Below the pieces are notes generated by a model that saw only the letters and a list, made by a program, of their open reading frames with translations, did not search any database and was not told where the DNA came from. From Fodinibacter luteus (GTDB lineage Bacteria; Actinomycetota; Actinomycetes; Actinomycetales; Dermatophilaceae), in NCBI RefSeq assembly GCF_039541575.1, contig NZ_BAABGM010000024.1, positions 62,001-126,000 on the forward strand: a stretch of DNA of 64,000 bases. The letters run 5' to 3'. Positions 33,455 to 41,553 of this stretch are shown here, piece by piece. Each line of letters opens with the position of its first letter. The stretch's first letter is position 1. Both the position numbers and the translations under genes were made by a program.

Positions 33455-34533
33455 GCGTCGGCCTCCCCGCCCGCGGTGGTGGGCGAGGCGTACAGCTCGG
33501 CGAGCTCGGGGTCGTTGGCGGACAGCCGGTCGGCGAGCTCGAGGATGACGAGGCACTGCTTGAGGCTCGCGTCGTCCTCCATCTTGCCGTCGAGCATCAC
33601 CGCCCCCGTGCCGTCGCCCATGGCCGCCCTGACCCGTCGCGCGTGCGCGACGTCCTCGGCGCTCGGGCTGAAGACCCTCTTGGCGATGGTGATCTGCGCG
33701 GGGTGGAGCGTCCACGTGCCGACGCAGCCGAGGAGGAAGGCGTTGCGGAACTGGTCCTCGCACGCGACGACGTCGGCGATGTCCCCGAAGGGGCCGTAGT
33801 ACGGGAAGATCCCGTGCATGGCGCAGGCGTCGACCATGCGGGCGATCGTGTAGTGCCACAGGTCCTGCTGGTAGGTCGCGCGCTCCCCGGAGATGTCGCC
33901 GGCGACCGGGTCCTGGCGCACGAGGTAGCCGGGGTGCCCTCCCCCGACCCGGGTCGTCTTCATCCGGCGGTCGGCGGCCAGGTCGGCCGGACCGAGGCTG
34001 ATGCCCTGCATGCGCGGGCTGGCACCGGCGATCGCCTCGACGTTCGCCACGCCACGGGCGGTCTCGAGGATCGCGTGGACGAGGATCGGGCGGGTCAGGC
34101 CGGCGCGGGCCTCGAGCTGGGCGAGGAGCCGGTCGACGTAGTGGATGTCCTCGGGGCCCTGCACCTTGGGCACCATGACGACGTCGAGCCGGTCGCCGAC
34201 CTCGGTGACGAGGGTCGTGAGGTCGTCGAGCACCCAGGGTGAGTCGAGCGAGTTGACCCGGGTCCACAGCTGGGTGTGCTCCCCGACGTCGGTGGAGCGG
34301 GCGATCTCGACGAGGCCGGCGCGGGCGGCCTCCTTGTTCTCGGCCTTGACGGCGTCCTCGAGGTTGCCGAGGAGGACGTCGACCGAGCCGACGAGCTGGG
34401 GCACCTTGGAGGCCATCTTCGGGTTGCTCGGGTCGAAGAAGTGGATCATCCGGCTGGGCCGGGCGGGCACCTCCCGCAGCGGGGTCGGGGCCCCCACCGC
34501 GAGGGGCGTGAAGAAGTCCTTGGCGCTGCGCAT
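33451..34533 (-). CDS. Malyl-CoA/beta-methylmalyl-CoA lyase-type CoA-ester lyase
   Basis: 360 aa, same superfamily as the next gene but longer. Marks: PSRMIHFFDPSNPKMASKVP, VLLGNLEDAVKAENKEAARA, WTRVNSLDSPWV, VVMVPKVQGPEDIHYVDRLL, ISLGPADLAADRRMKTTRVG and CVGTWTLHPAQITIAKRVF. It probably splits beta-methylmalyl-CoA to glyoxylate and propionyl-CoA, or malyl-CoA to glyoxylate and acetyl-CoA, fitting the ethylmalonyl-CoA pathway parts elsewhere in the window. GAGAGG precedes the ATG. First gene of a two-gene operon behind a Crp-like site. Confidence 0.82.
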   Translation of the reverse strand: MRSAKDFFTPLAVGAPTPLREVPARPSRMIHFFDPSNPKMASKVPQLVGSVDVLLGNLEDAVKAENKEAARAGLVEIARSTDVGEHTQLWTRVNSLDSPWVLDDLTTLVTEVGDRLDVVMVPKVQGPEDIHYVDRLLAQLEARAGLTRPILVHAILETARGVANVEAIAGASPRMQGISLGPADLAADRRMKTTRVGGGHPGYLVRQDPVAGDISGERATYQQDLWHYTIARMVDACAMHGIFPYYGPFGDIADVVACEDQFRNAFLLGCVGTWTLHPAQITIAKRVFSPSAEDVAHARRVRAAMGDGTGAVMLDGKMEDDASLKQCLVILELADRLSANDPELAELYASPTTAGGEADA

Positions 34534-34571
34534 GTGGGGGCCTCTCGTCGGCGGGAGCAGGTCTGCCGGGG

Positions 34572-34577
34572 ACGCTA
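34572..34577 (-). promoter_or_regulatory. -10 box TAGCGT of the CoA-ester lyase operon
   Basis: TAGCGT on the minus strand; transcription should start near 34565, leaving a leader of about 32 bases with GAGAGG. The -35 region (AACGGC) is poor, which suits an activator-dependent promoter. Confidence 0.45.
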
Positions 34578-34599
34578 GCAGCGCCCCCGCCGGTGCCGT

Positions 34600-34615
34600 T
34601 GTGAGAGAGTTCACG
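34600..34615. promoter_or_regulatory. Crp/GlxR-like site in the divergent region of the lyase operon
   Basis: TGTGAGAGAGTTCACG fits TGTGA-N6-TCACA with one mismatch. Its centre is about 42 bases upstream of the predicted lyase transcript start, the class II activator position. It also overlaps the start region of the divergent gene at 34618 and could repress that gene. Confidence 0.5.
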
Positions 34616-34617
34616 GT

Positions 34618-35247
34618 GTGACGGACGACGCCCCGACGCAGGCCCTCCCGCCCGTCGGCGCCCCCGAGCCGCCCGTGGCGCCTCCCGTCAACGTCACCCG
34701 CCTCATCCACGAGGCCGCGGGGAAGTCGGGCCTCGTGTGGGTCCGGGTCCCCGGCGGCGGCACGCACCCCGTGTGGCACGTGTGGCACGACGACGGCGAC
34801 GCGCGCGGCACCGGTCCGGCGGCCTACGTCGTCTCCGGCCCGGGCGAGCAGAGCCTGCCCTGGCTTCCCGACGAGGTCGAGCTCGTCCTGCGCAGCAAGG
34901 ACACCGGGGGGCGGCTGCTCACCGTCCACGCGACGGCCCGTGAGATCACCCCCGAGGACGACGGGTGGGACGCCGCGGTGGAGGTGCTGCGCCCCGAACG
35001 GCTCAACGCCGTCGGCGACGTCGCCGAGCGCTGGCGCCGGTCGTGCACCATCCACGTCATCACGCCGCACGGCCGGCTCGTCGAGGGACCGGGGGCCTAC
35101 GACGACTCCTCGGGAGCCACCCCGGTCCGCCCGGCCACGGGCACGACCGCGCGCTGGCGGCCGTGGCACTGGCACGGCCGGGCGGGCGCCCGGCGCAACT
35201 CCGACCCGCGGCGCGGTGCGCCGGGTCGAGGTGACGTGCCCCGATAG
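34618..35247 (+). CDS. Conserved actinobacterial hypothetical protein, 209 aa
   Basis: Soluble. A short Pro-rich lead (residues 1-25) is followed by an alpha/beta part: VNVTRLIHEAAGKSGLVWVR, GGGTHPVWHVWHDDGDA, AAYVVSGPGEQSLPWLPDEV, LTVHATAREITPED and LRPERLNAVGDVAERWRRSC. The pattern recalls flavin- or F420-binding split-barrel proteins, but I cannot show it. GTG start. Its stop codon TAG forms part of the -10 box of the MgtE-N gene downstream. Function not assigned. Confidence 0.75.
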   Translation: MTDDAPTQALPPVGAPEPPVAPPVNVTRLIHEAAGKSGLVWVRVPGGGTHPVWHVWHDDGDARGTGPAAYVVSGPGEQSLPWLPDEVELVLRSKDTGGRLLTVHATAREITPEDDGWDAAVEVLRPERLNAVGDVAERWRRSCTIHVITPHGRLVEGPGAYDDSSGATPVRPATGTTARWRPWHWHGRAGARRNSDPRRGAPGRGDVPR

Positions 35248-35250
35248 CCT
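35245..35250 (+). promoter_or_regulatory. -10 box TAGCCT, leaderless promoter of the MgtE-N gene
   Basis: TAGCCT ends six bases before GTG 35257, and its TAG is the stop codon of the gene before. Confidence 0.5.
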
Positions 35251-35256
35251 GTCCGG

Positions 35257-36552
35257 GTGAGCACGCCGACCCGCGCCTTCGTCGGCCGCCTGACCGAGCT
35301 CAACGTCTTCGACCCCCTCGGTGACCAGGTCGGCCGGGTTCGCGACGTCGTCGTCACCTTCAGCGCCACGAGCAGCCGCCCGCGCGTCATCGGCCTCGTC
35401 GTCGAGGTGCCCGGACGTCGGCGGGTGTTCGTGCCGATGACCCGCGTCACGTCCGTCGAGGGCGGCCAGGTCATCACGACCGGCCTGGTGAACATGCGGC
35501 GCTTCGAGCAGCGCGGCAACGAGACCCTCGTCGTCGCCGAGCTCTTCGAGCGGCCGGTCACGGTGCGCACCGACGAGGGCACCGTCGTCGACGCCACCGT
35601 CGAGGACATCGGGATCGAGCAGCACGGCTCACGCGGCTGGAGCGTGGCCCGGGCCTTCGTGCGCACCGGCACGCCGCGCAGCGGCCTCGGCCGGCTCGGC
35701 CGCCGCCGGGGCGAGACCCTCCTCGTCGGCATCGAGGACGTCCGCGGGCTGCGCGACGCGCCGGGCGCCCAGAGCGCCGCCCGGCTCATCGCGGCCTACG
35801 AGGACCTCAAGCCGGCCGACCTCGCCGAGGTCATCCACGACCTCACCCCCCAGCGGCGCGCCGAGGTCGCGGCGGCCCTCGACGACGAGCGGCTCGCCGA
35901 CGTCATCGAGGAGCTCCCCGAGGACGACCAGGTCGAGATCCTCGCCGGGCTCCGGGTCGACCGGGCTGCCGACGTCCTCGAGGCGATGGAGCCCGACGAC
36001 GCGGCCGACCTGCTCGCCGAGCTCCCCAAGGAGCGCCAGGAGGAGCTGCTCCAGAAGATGGAGCCCGACGAGGCCGCCGACCTGCGACGCCTCCTCACCT
36101 ACGACGAGAACACCGCCGGTGGGCTCATGACGACCGAGCCGGTCATCCTCGGCCCGGAGGCGTCGATCGCCGAGGCGCTGGCCGTCGTGCGCCGGCAGGA
36201 GCTCTCGACCGCGCTCGCCTGCACCGTGTTCGTCTGCCGGCCGCCGCTCGAGACGCCGACGGGCCGCTACCTCGGCATGGTCCACATCCAGCGCCTGCTC
36301 CGCGAGCCCCCGCACGCCCCCATCGGCGGCATCCTCGACAAGGACGTCGACCCCGTGCTCCCCACGGCATCCCTCGGGCAGGTCACCCGGCTGCTCGCGA
36401 CCTACGACCTCGTCGGCATCCCCGTCGTCGACGAGGAGGGGCACCTGCTCGGCGCCGTCACCGTCGACGACGTGCTCGACCACATCCTTCCCGACGACTG
36501 GCGCGAGGACCGCCACGACGTCGTGAGCGCGGAGGGGGTGGGCCGTGGCTGA
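35257..36552 (+). CDS. Soluble MgtE-N / CBS-domain protein
   Basis: 431 aa. A PRC-barrel-like start (FVGRLTELNVFDPLGDQVGR) and a second such unit (to about 170), then an MgtE N-domain superhelix (about 175-290; repeats such as ADVIEELPEDDQVEIL and MEPDDAADLLAELPKERQEE), then paired CBS domains (about 295-425). The magnesium-channel membrane domain of true MgtE is missing, so this is a cytosolic sensor module rather than a transporter; it may bind Mg2+ or adenine nucleotides. The stop overlaps the start of the DUF1003 gene by eight bases, suggesting that it controls that membrane protein. Confidence 0.88.
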   Translation: MSTPTRAFVGRLTELNVFDPLGDQVGRVRDVVVTFSATSSRPRVIGLVVEVPGRRRVFVPMTRVTSVEGGQVITTGLVNMRRFEQRGNETLVVAELFERPVTVRTDEGTVVDATVEDIGIEQHGSRGWSVARAFVRTGTPRSGLGRLGRRRGETLLVGIEDVRGLRDAPGAQSAARLIAAYEDLKPADLAEVIHDLTPQRRAEVAAALDDERLADVIEELPEDDQVEILAGLRVDRAADVLEAMEPDDAADLLAELPKERQEELLQKMEPDEAADLRRLLTYDENTAGGLMTTEPVILGPEASIAEALAVVRRQELSTALACTVFVCRPPLETPTGRYLGMVHIQRLLREPPHAPIGGILDKDVDPVLPTASLGQVTRLLATYDLVGIPVVDEEGHLLGAVTVDDVLDHILPDDWREDRHDVVSAEGVGRG

Positions 36553-37114
36553 GCGAGAGCGCCGGCCCCGCATCGACCAGCCCCGCGAGGGAGGTCGCCG
36601 CTGGAGCACCCCGACGGTGCTGACCCAGGAGACCTTCGGCGTCGCCTCCGAGAAGTTCGCCCGGTTCATGGGCACGCCGTACTTCCTCATCGCGATGACG
36701 GTGTTCGTCGCACTGTGGCTGGTGTGGAACACCCTGGCCCCCGAGCGGCTGCGCTTCGACCCCTACGCGTTCATCTTCCTCACCCTCATGCTCAGCCTGC
36801 AGGCCTCGTACGCCGCGCCGCTCATCCTCCTCGCGCAGAACCGCCAGGCCGACCGTGACCGGGTCGCCCTCGAGCAGGACCGCTCCCGCGACGAGCGCAA
36901 CCTCGCCGACACGGAGTACCTCACGCGGGAGGTCGCGGCGCTGCGGCTGGCCCTGCGCGACCAGGCGACCCGCGACTTCGTGCGGGGCGAGCTGCGCGAC
37001 CTGCTCGAGGAGCTCGAGGAGCGCGGCCTCGTGCTCGTGCGCCGGGAGGACCTCGAGCGCGCCGGGGACGCCGGCGCCCCCACCGTGGACGGGACGCCCG
37101 GCACCCCGACCTAG
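36545..37114 (+). CDS. DUF1003 membrane protein
   Basis: 189 aa. Two membrane segments (about 39-60, PYFLIAMTVFVALWLVWNTL; about 78-98, FIFLTLMLSLQASYAAPLILL) followed by QNRQADRDRVALEQD and a charged coiled-coil-like tail (100-170), the usual DUF1003 layout. Starts at GTG 36545, eight bases before the MgtE-N gene ends. The close coupling with a Mg2+-sensing-type protein suggests a shared role in ion or envelope homeostasis. Stop TAG is also part of the next -10 box. Confidence 0.9.
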   Translation: MAERERRPRIDQPREGGRRWSTPTVLTQETFGVASEKFARFMGTPYFLIAMTVFVALWLVWNTLAPERLRFDPYAFIFLTLMLSLQASYAAPLILLAQNRQADRDRVALEQDRSRDERNLADTEYLTREVAALRLALRDQATRDFVRGELRDLLEELEERGLVLVRREDLERAGDAGAPTVDGTPGTPT

Positions 37115-37117
37115 ACT
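37112..37117 (+). promoter_or_regulatory. -10 box TAGACT, leaderless promoter of mrp
   Basis: TAGACT ends six bases before ATG 37124 and includes the stop codon of the DUF1003 gene. Confidence 0.5.
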
Positions 37118-37123
37118 GGCCCC

Positions 37124-38257
37124 ATGCCCCAGGTCAGCCCCGACGCCCTGCACGCTGCGCTCGAGACCGTCATCGACCCCGAGATCCGCAAGCCCGTCAC
37201 CGAGCTCGGCATGGTCGAGGCCGTCACCGCCGACGATGCCGGTCACGTCGCCGTCACGATCCTGCTCACCGTGGCCGCCTGCCCCCTCAAGGACACCCTG
37301 ACCCGCGACACCACCGCGGCGCTCGAGCGGGTCGAGGGGGTCACCGGCGTCACCGTGACCCTCGGGGTCATGAGCGACGAGCAGCGCGCCGAGCTGCGCA
37401 CGATGCTGCGCGGCGGCGTCGCCGAGCGGGAGATCCCGTTCGCCCGGGCGGGGTCGCTCACCCGCGTCTACGCCGTGGCGTCCGGCAAGGGCGGTGTCGG
37501 CAAGTCGTCGGTCACCGCCAACCTCGCGGCCTCCCTCGCCCAGCAGGGGCTGCGCGTCGGCGTCGTCGACGCCGACGTCTACGGGTTCTCCATCCCCCGC
37601 ATGCTCGGCGTCGAGGGGCGCCCGACGCAGGTCGACGACATGATCCTGCCGCCGGTCAGCCACGACGTGAAGGTCATCTCGATCGGCATGTTCGTGCCGG
37701 GCAACCAGCCGGTCGTGTGGCGCGGGCCGATGCTGCACCGGGCTCTCCAGCAGTTCCTCGCCGACGTCTTCTGGGGCGACCTCGACGTCCTCCTCCTCGA
37801 CCTGCCCCCGGGCACGGGCGACATCGCGATCTCGGTCGCGCAGCTCGTGCCGAGCGCGGAGATCCTCGTCGTCACCACCCCGCAGCAGGCCGCCGCCGAG
37901 GTCGCCGAACGGGCCGGGGCGATCGCCCTGCAGACCCACCAGCGGGTCGCGGGCGTCATCGAGAACATGAGCTGGCTCGAGCTGCCCGACGGGACGCGCC
38001 AGGAGGTGTTCGGCTCGGGCGGAGGTCGCGACGTCGCCGAGTCGCTGACCCGGGCCATCGGTTCCGAGGTCGCGCTCCTCGGGCAGATCCCGCTCGACCC
38101 GAGCCTGCGGATCGGTGCCGACCAGGGCACCCCCGTCGTGCTCGGCGAGCCCGACAGCGCCGCCGCCGTGGCGCTGCGCGGCATCGCCAAGGGGCTCGCG
38201 ACCCGCTCGCGCGGCCTCGCGGGCCGCTCGCTCGGGCTCACCCCCGCCGGCCGCTGA
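37124..38257 (+). CDS. mrp: Mrp/NBP35-type iron-sulfur carrier ATPase
   Basis: 377 aa. An N-terminal MIP18/DUF59 domain (residues 1-90; VIDPEIRKPVTELGM, AACPLKDTL) precedes the deviant Walker A P-loop ASGKGGVGKSSVTANLA (about 116-132), switch motifs VDADVYGFS and LLLDLPPGTGD, and the family's VIENMSW. The CxxC that normally binds the cluster in the C-terminal part is not evident (the region after ENMSWLE reads PDGTRQEVFGSGGG), as in several actinobacterial forms. It delivers iron-sulfur clusters in the cytoplasm. Convergent with tatB. Confidence 0.93.
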   Translation: MPQVSPDALHAALETVIDPEIRKPVTELGMVEAVTADDAGHVAVTILLTVAACPLKDTLTRDTTAALERVEGVTGVTVTLGVMSDEQRAELRTMLRGGVAEREIPFARAGSLTRVYAVASGKGGVGKSSVTANLAASLAQQGLRVGVVDADVYGFSIPRMLGVEGRPTQVDDMILPPVSHDVKVISIGMFVPGNQPVVWRGPMLHRALQQFLADVFWGDLDVLLLDLPPGTGDIAISVAQLVPSAEILVVTTPQQAAAEVAERAGAIALQTHQRVAGVIENMSWLELPDGTRQEVFGSGGGRDVAESLTRAIGSEVALLGQIPLDPSLRIGADQGTPVVLGEPDSAAAVALRGIAKGLATRSRGLAGRSLGLTPAGR

Positions 38258-38285
38258 CCGGGCCCGGCCCGACGGGCCCGGGTCA
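38255..38285. terminator. Bidirectional terminator built from both stop codons
   Basis: The region reads TGACC-GGGCCCG, a short loop, then CGGGCCC-GGGTCA, a near-perfect inverted repeat whose ends are the TGA stop of mrp and the TGA stop of tatB. Confidence 0.55.
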
Positions 38286-38771
38286 GGTCGCGTCGATGTC
38301 GTACGGCGTCGGCCGCGTCGGGTCGTACTCCTTCGCGCTGCGCGCCCTGGAGACGTAGGTCGCAGGGACCGGACGGTCGGTGCCTGAGACACCCGCCGCC
38401 CCCGCGGCCCCCGCGACGGTGCCGGCGGCCACCCCGGCGCCCGGCGCGCCGCCCGAGCGGCGGCCCACCTCGCGCACGGAGCCGATCTCGTCGCGCACCG
38501 GCGACACGGCGTCGTCGAGCGGGTCGAGGAGGGCCTCGCGCACGATCCGGCGCGGGTCGTACTGCCGCGGGTCGTACTGGCGCCAGTTGATGTCCTCGTA
38601 CTCCGGGCCGAGCTGCTCCTTGAGCTGGCCCTTGGCCCCCTCGGCCATGACCCGCGCCTTGCGGATGCCGCGCGCGAGCTTGGCCGCGTAGTCCGGCAGC
38701 CGGTCGGGCCCGAGGATGAACACGGCGATGAGCGCGAGCAGCACGATCTCCCAGCCGTTCACGCCGAACAC
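38283..38771 (-). CDS. tatB: Twin-arginine translocase subunit TatB
   Basis: 162 aa. Starts MFGVNGWEIVLLALIAVFIL (GTG), one N-terminal membrane helix ending in the conserved GPDRLP hinge, then an amphipathic helix (YAAKLARGIRKARVMAEGA) and a charged, disordered tail. This is the classic TatB profile; TatB hands folded substrates to TatC. Lies just downstream of the htrA gene as in mycobacteria. Confidence 0.93.
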   Translation of the reverse strand: MFGVNGWEIVLLALIAVFILGPDRLPDYAAKLARGIRKARVMAEGAKGQLKEQLGPEYEDINWRQYDPRQYDPRRIVREALLDPLDDAVSPVRDEIGSVREVGRRSGGAPGAGVAAGTVAGAAGAAGVSGTDRPVPATYVSRARSAKEYDPTRPTPYDIDAT

Positions 38772-38811
38772 CGCGCCACCATCCTCTCCTCGACCGGACC
38801 CGTGCGGGCCG

Positions 38812-40227
38812 TCAGTTCGCCGAGCCCTCGAGGACCATCGTGACATCCCGCTCGGTACCGCCGCGACGGATGGTCAGGGTCACCTTCTCGCCGACGGTGC
38901 GGGCACGGATGAGCACGACGAGCTCGCCGTCCTCGGAGACCGGTCGGCCCTCGAAGGCGATGACGACGTCACCCGCCTGCAGACCGGCCTCGGCCGCGGG
39001 GCCGTCCGGGTTGACGGCCGGCTGGCCCTGGGGCCCCTCGTCGGCGATGCGCACGCCCTCCCCCTCGTACTGGGAGTCGAGGTACACGCCGATGATCGGG
39101 TGGACGGCGCGGCCGGTCGCGATGAGCTGCTCGACGGTCGTGGCCACCTGGTCGCTCGGGATGGCGAAGCCGACGCCGATGTTGCCGCTCTGCCCGCTCA
39201 GCTCGGAGCCCGGCGCGCGCGCGATGGCGGAGTTGACCCCGATGACCCGGCCCTGCATGTCGAGCAGCGGGCCCCCCGAGTTGCCCGGGTTGATCGCCGC
39301 ATCGGTCTGGATGGCGTTGATGAAGGCCTGGTCGTCGGCGGCGCCGGGGGTCACGGGCCGGTCGAGGGCGCTCACGATGCCCGACGTGACCGTGGAGTCG
39401 AGGCCGAGCGGCGCGCCGACCGCGATGACCTGGTCGCCGACGACGACGTCGGCGGACCGCCCGAGGGGGAGCGGCTCGAGGTCGGCGCGGTCGACCTTGA
39501 CGACCGCGAGGTCGTACGAGGCGTCCCGACCGACGATCTCGCCGTCGACCTGCTGCCCGTTGGCGAGGACGACGGTGATCTCACCGCCCTCGGCCGCGCT
39601 CGCGACGACGTGGTTGTTCGTGACGACGTGGCCGTTGCCGTCGTAGACCCAGCCGGACCCCGTGCCGCTGCCGTCGGCCCCGTCCACGCGCAGCGTGACG
39701 ACGCTCGGCGTCGCGCGCGCGGCGATGTTCGCCACCGATCCCGCAGGACGCGTCGTGGCTGCCGGGCCGGCACTCGGGGCGGGGCCAGCGGTGCCGTCCG
39801 GGGCTCCGCGGCCGGTGAGCGCCCCGCCGAGCAGCCCGCCGACCACACCGGCGACGAGTGCGACCGCGAGCGAGACGCCGAGGAGCGCACCCCACCCGGG
39901 CCCGCGGCGGGCCGGACGCTGCGCCGTCGACGTCGTGAGCGGCGGGTACGCGGGGTAGGCGGGCGCACCGAGGGTGGGCGGTGACGACACCGGCACCGGC
40001 GGCACCGGCTGCACCGGCGGCGGCGCCGGCGACGCGGACACCCACGCCGGGGCCTGGGGCACCTCCTGGGTCGGCTCAGCCCCGTGACCCACCCAGACCG
40101 GCTCCGGTCGCGGGGGTCCGTCGGCGGGCTGCTCTCCCCCGGCGGCGGCGTCGGGCCGCTCGGGCACGGCATCCGGCCGGTCCCACGGACGCCAGTCGTC
40201 GCGCCCCGGCTCGTGCTCGCTCGTCAT
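38812..40227 (-). CDS. htrA: HtrA/DegP-type serine protease with PDZ domain
   Basis: 471 aa. A long Pro-rich cytoplasmic part (1-100), one membrane helix (about 112-135), then a trypsin-like domain with catalytic His in VVTNNHVVAS, Asp in SYDLAVVKV and Ser in NPGNSGGPLLD, and a C-terminal PDZ domain (about 375-465; PAAEAGLQAGDVVIAFEGRPV). Acts on misfolded envelope proteins. ATG overlaps the anti-sigma stop (ATGA), so it belongs to the sigE operon. Confidence 0.94.
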   Translation of the reverse strand: MTSEHEPGRDDWRPWDRPDAVPERPDAAAGGEQPADGPPRPEPVWVGHGAEPTQEVPQAPAWVSASPAPPPVQPVPPVPVSSPPTLGAPAYPAYPPLTTSTAQRPARRGPGWGALLGVSLAVALVAGVVGGLLGGALTGRGAPDGTAGPAPSAGPAATTRPAGSVANIAARATPSVVTLRVDGADGSGTGSGWVYDGNGHVVTNNHVVASAAEGGEITVVLANGQQVDGEIVGRDASYDLAVVKVDRADLEPLPLGRSADVVVGDQVIAVGAPLGLDSTVTSGIVSALDRPVTPGAADDQAFINAIQTDAAINPGNSGGPLLDMQGRVIGVNSAIARAPGSELSGQSGNIGVGFAIPSDQVATTVEQLIATGRAVHPIIGVYLDSQYEGEGVRIADEGPQGQPAVNPDGPAAEAGLQAGDVVIAFEGRPVSEDGELVVLIRARTVGEKVTLTIRRGGTERDVTMVLEGSAN

Positions 40228-40784
40228 GGGGTCGATTGTGCCTGCTGGCCCAGCCGGGTGAGGACCACGGTCTGCGACAGCCCCACCGGTGAGACGGCCG
40301 GCGTCGTGGACGTCGTGCGCGAGGGGGCGGCGGCGGGCGAGGCGACCGGGGTGGCCGTCGTGGCGAGGGCGGGCCGGGCCCCGCCGGGGGCGGGGACCAC
40401 GGTGAGGCTCCACGCGGCCGCCGCCGACACGCCGGCGGCCGCCGCTGCGACGACCGTGGCCCGCAGCGGGCTGCGGTGGCAGGCCGGGGCCGAGGGCGCG
40501 AGGAGGCGCAGCGGGTCCGGATGCCGGTCGGCGGCCGGGCGGGCCGGCGCCTCGGCGGCCATCGAGCTGCCGAGGGCGAGCAGCGAGGAGCGCAGATCGC
40601 CCGGCATCGACGGGGACCCGGCGAGCGCCGCACGCAGCCGCCGCTCCTCCTCGACCGCCTGGCAGCAGACCCGGCAGGCCACGAGGTGACGGTCCCAGGC
40701 CCACTGCCGGTCCAGCGGGAGGCGGCCGGCGGCGTACTCCGTCAGCTCGTCACCGAGGCAGCGCACCCGCATGGCGTCGTTCAC
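40224..40784 (-). CDS. rseA: Anti-sigma factor with zinc-binding domain
   Basis: 186 aa. The N-terminal part carries a ZAS-type site: HLVACRVCCQ gives His-x3-Cys-x2-Cys (about residues 34-41). A membrane segment follows (about 108-128, ATVVAAAAAGVSAAAAWSL), then a Thr/Pro-rich tail. It should hold the SigE-type factor inactive under non-stress conditions and release it on redox or envelope stress. I start at GTG 40784 because it overlaps the sigma factor stop (GTGA); ATG 40772 is the alternative. Confidence 0.87.
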   Translation of the reverse strand: MNDAMRVRCLGDELTEYAAGRLPLDRQWAWDRHLVACRVCCQAVEEERRLRAALAGSPSMPGDLRSSLLALGSSMAAEAPARPAADRHPDPLRLLAPSAPACHRSPLRATVVAAAAAGVSAAAAWSLTVVPAPGGARPALATTATPVASPAAAPSRTTSTTPAVSPVGLSQTVVLTRLGQQAQSTP

Positions 40785-41407
40785 ACGGTCCCGGCCGCGG
40801 GGCGGCGCACGAGGCGGCCACGCTGGGGCTTGGCGGGGGTCGTCGACGGCTGCGGGGCCCGGTGCGCGAGCGACTCGCGCAGCTGGGCGCGGCCGCGGTG
40901 GATGCGCGACCGCACGGTGCCGAGCTTGATGCCGAGGGTCGCCGCGACCTCCTCGTACGACAGGCCCTCGATGTCGCAGAGCACGACGGCGGCCCGGAAG
41001 TCGGGTGAGAGGGCGTCGAGGGCGCGCTGGACGTCGTCGTCGAAGTGGGCGTCGTGGTAGGTCTGCTCCGGGCCCGGGCCCCGGCTCGGGAGCCGTGCGG
41101 CGGACTCGTCGGAGAGCGCGTCGAAGCGGATCCGCTGCTTGCGACGCATCTTGTCGAGGAAGACGTTCGTCGTGATCCGGTGCAGCCAGCCCTCGAAGGT
41201 GCCCGGCTGGTAGGTGTGCAGCGAGCGGAAGACCCGGACGAAGACGTCCTGGGTGAGGTCCTCGGCGTCGTGCACGTTGCCCGTGAGGCGGTACGCCAGC
41301 CGGTAGACCCGCGCGGAGTGCTGCTCGACGACCTCCTCCCACGTCGGGGGCACCCAACCGGCAGCCGGCGGCGCCTCACCGGGCTGCGCGGCATACGTCG
41401 TCGTCAT
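40781..41407 (-). CDS. sigE: ECF sigma factor, SigE type
   Basis: 208 aa. Region 2 is seen as HSARVYRLAYRLTGNVHDAE, DLTQDVFVRVF and WLHRITTNVFLDKMRRK; region 4 as LDALSPDFRAAVVLCDIEGL and YEEVAATLGIKLGTVRSRIH. Order sigE, anti-sigma, htrA, tatB is the mycobacterial envelope-stress operon. Start uncertain: ATG 41407 or ATG 41443 (adds 12 residues). Divergent from the O-methyltransferase gene, as in mycobacteria. Confidence 0.93.
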   Translation of the reverse strand: MTTTYAAQPGEAPPAAGWVPPTWEEVVEQHSARVYRLAYRLTGNVHDAEDLTQDVFVRVFRSLHTYQPGTFEGWLHRITTNVFLDKMRRKQRIRFDALSDESAARLPSRGPGPEQTYHDAHFDDDVQRALDALSPDFRAAVVLCDIEGLSYEEVAATLGIKLGTVRSRIHRGRAQLRESLAHRAPQPSTTPAKPQRGRLVRRPAAGTV

Positions 41408-41541
41408 CGGTTCATCCCTCACCGGGTGGCTCGTGTCACCCATCGGTACGCGTCTGGGTCCTGAATTGTTCCCGGTCTCCCTGAACGAACGCTGGGAACG
41501 TCACGGCGGGCCATCGGCGCGACCCGCCCGGCCCCGGGCCC

Positions 41542-41547
41542 TAGGGT
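41542..41547 (+). promoter_or_regulatory. -10 box TAGGGT, leaderless promoter
   Basis: TAGGGT ends six bases before ATG 41554. Confidence 0.5.
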
Positions 41548-41553
41548 TGGCGC

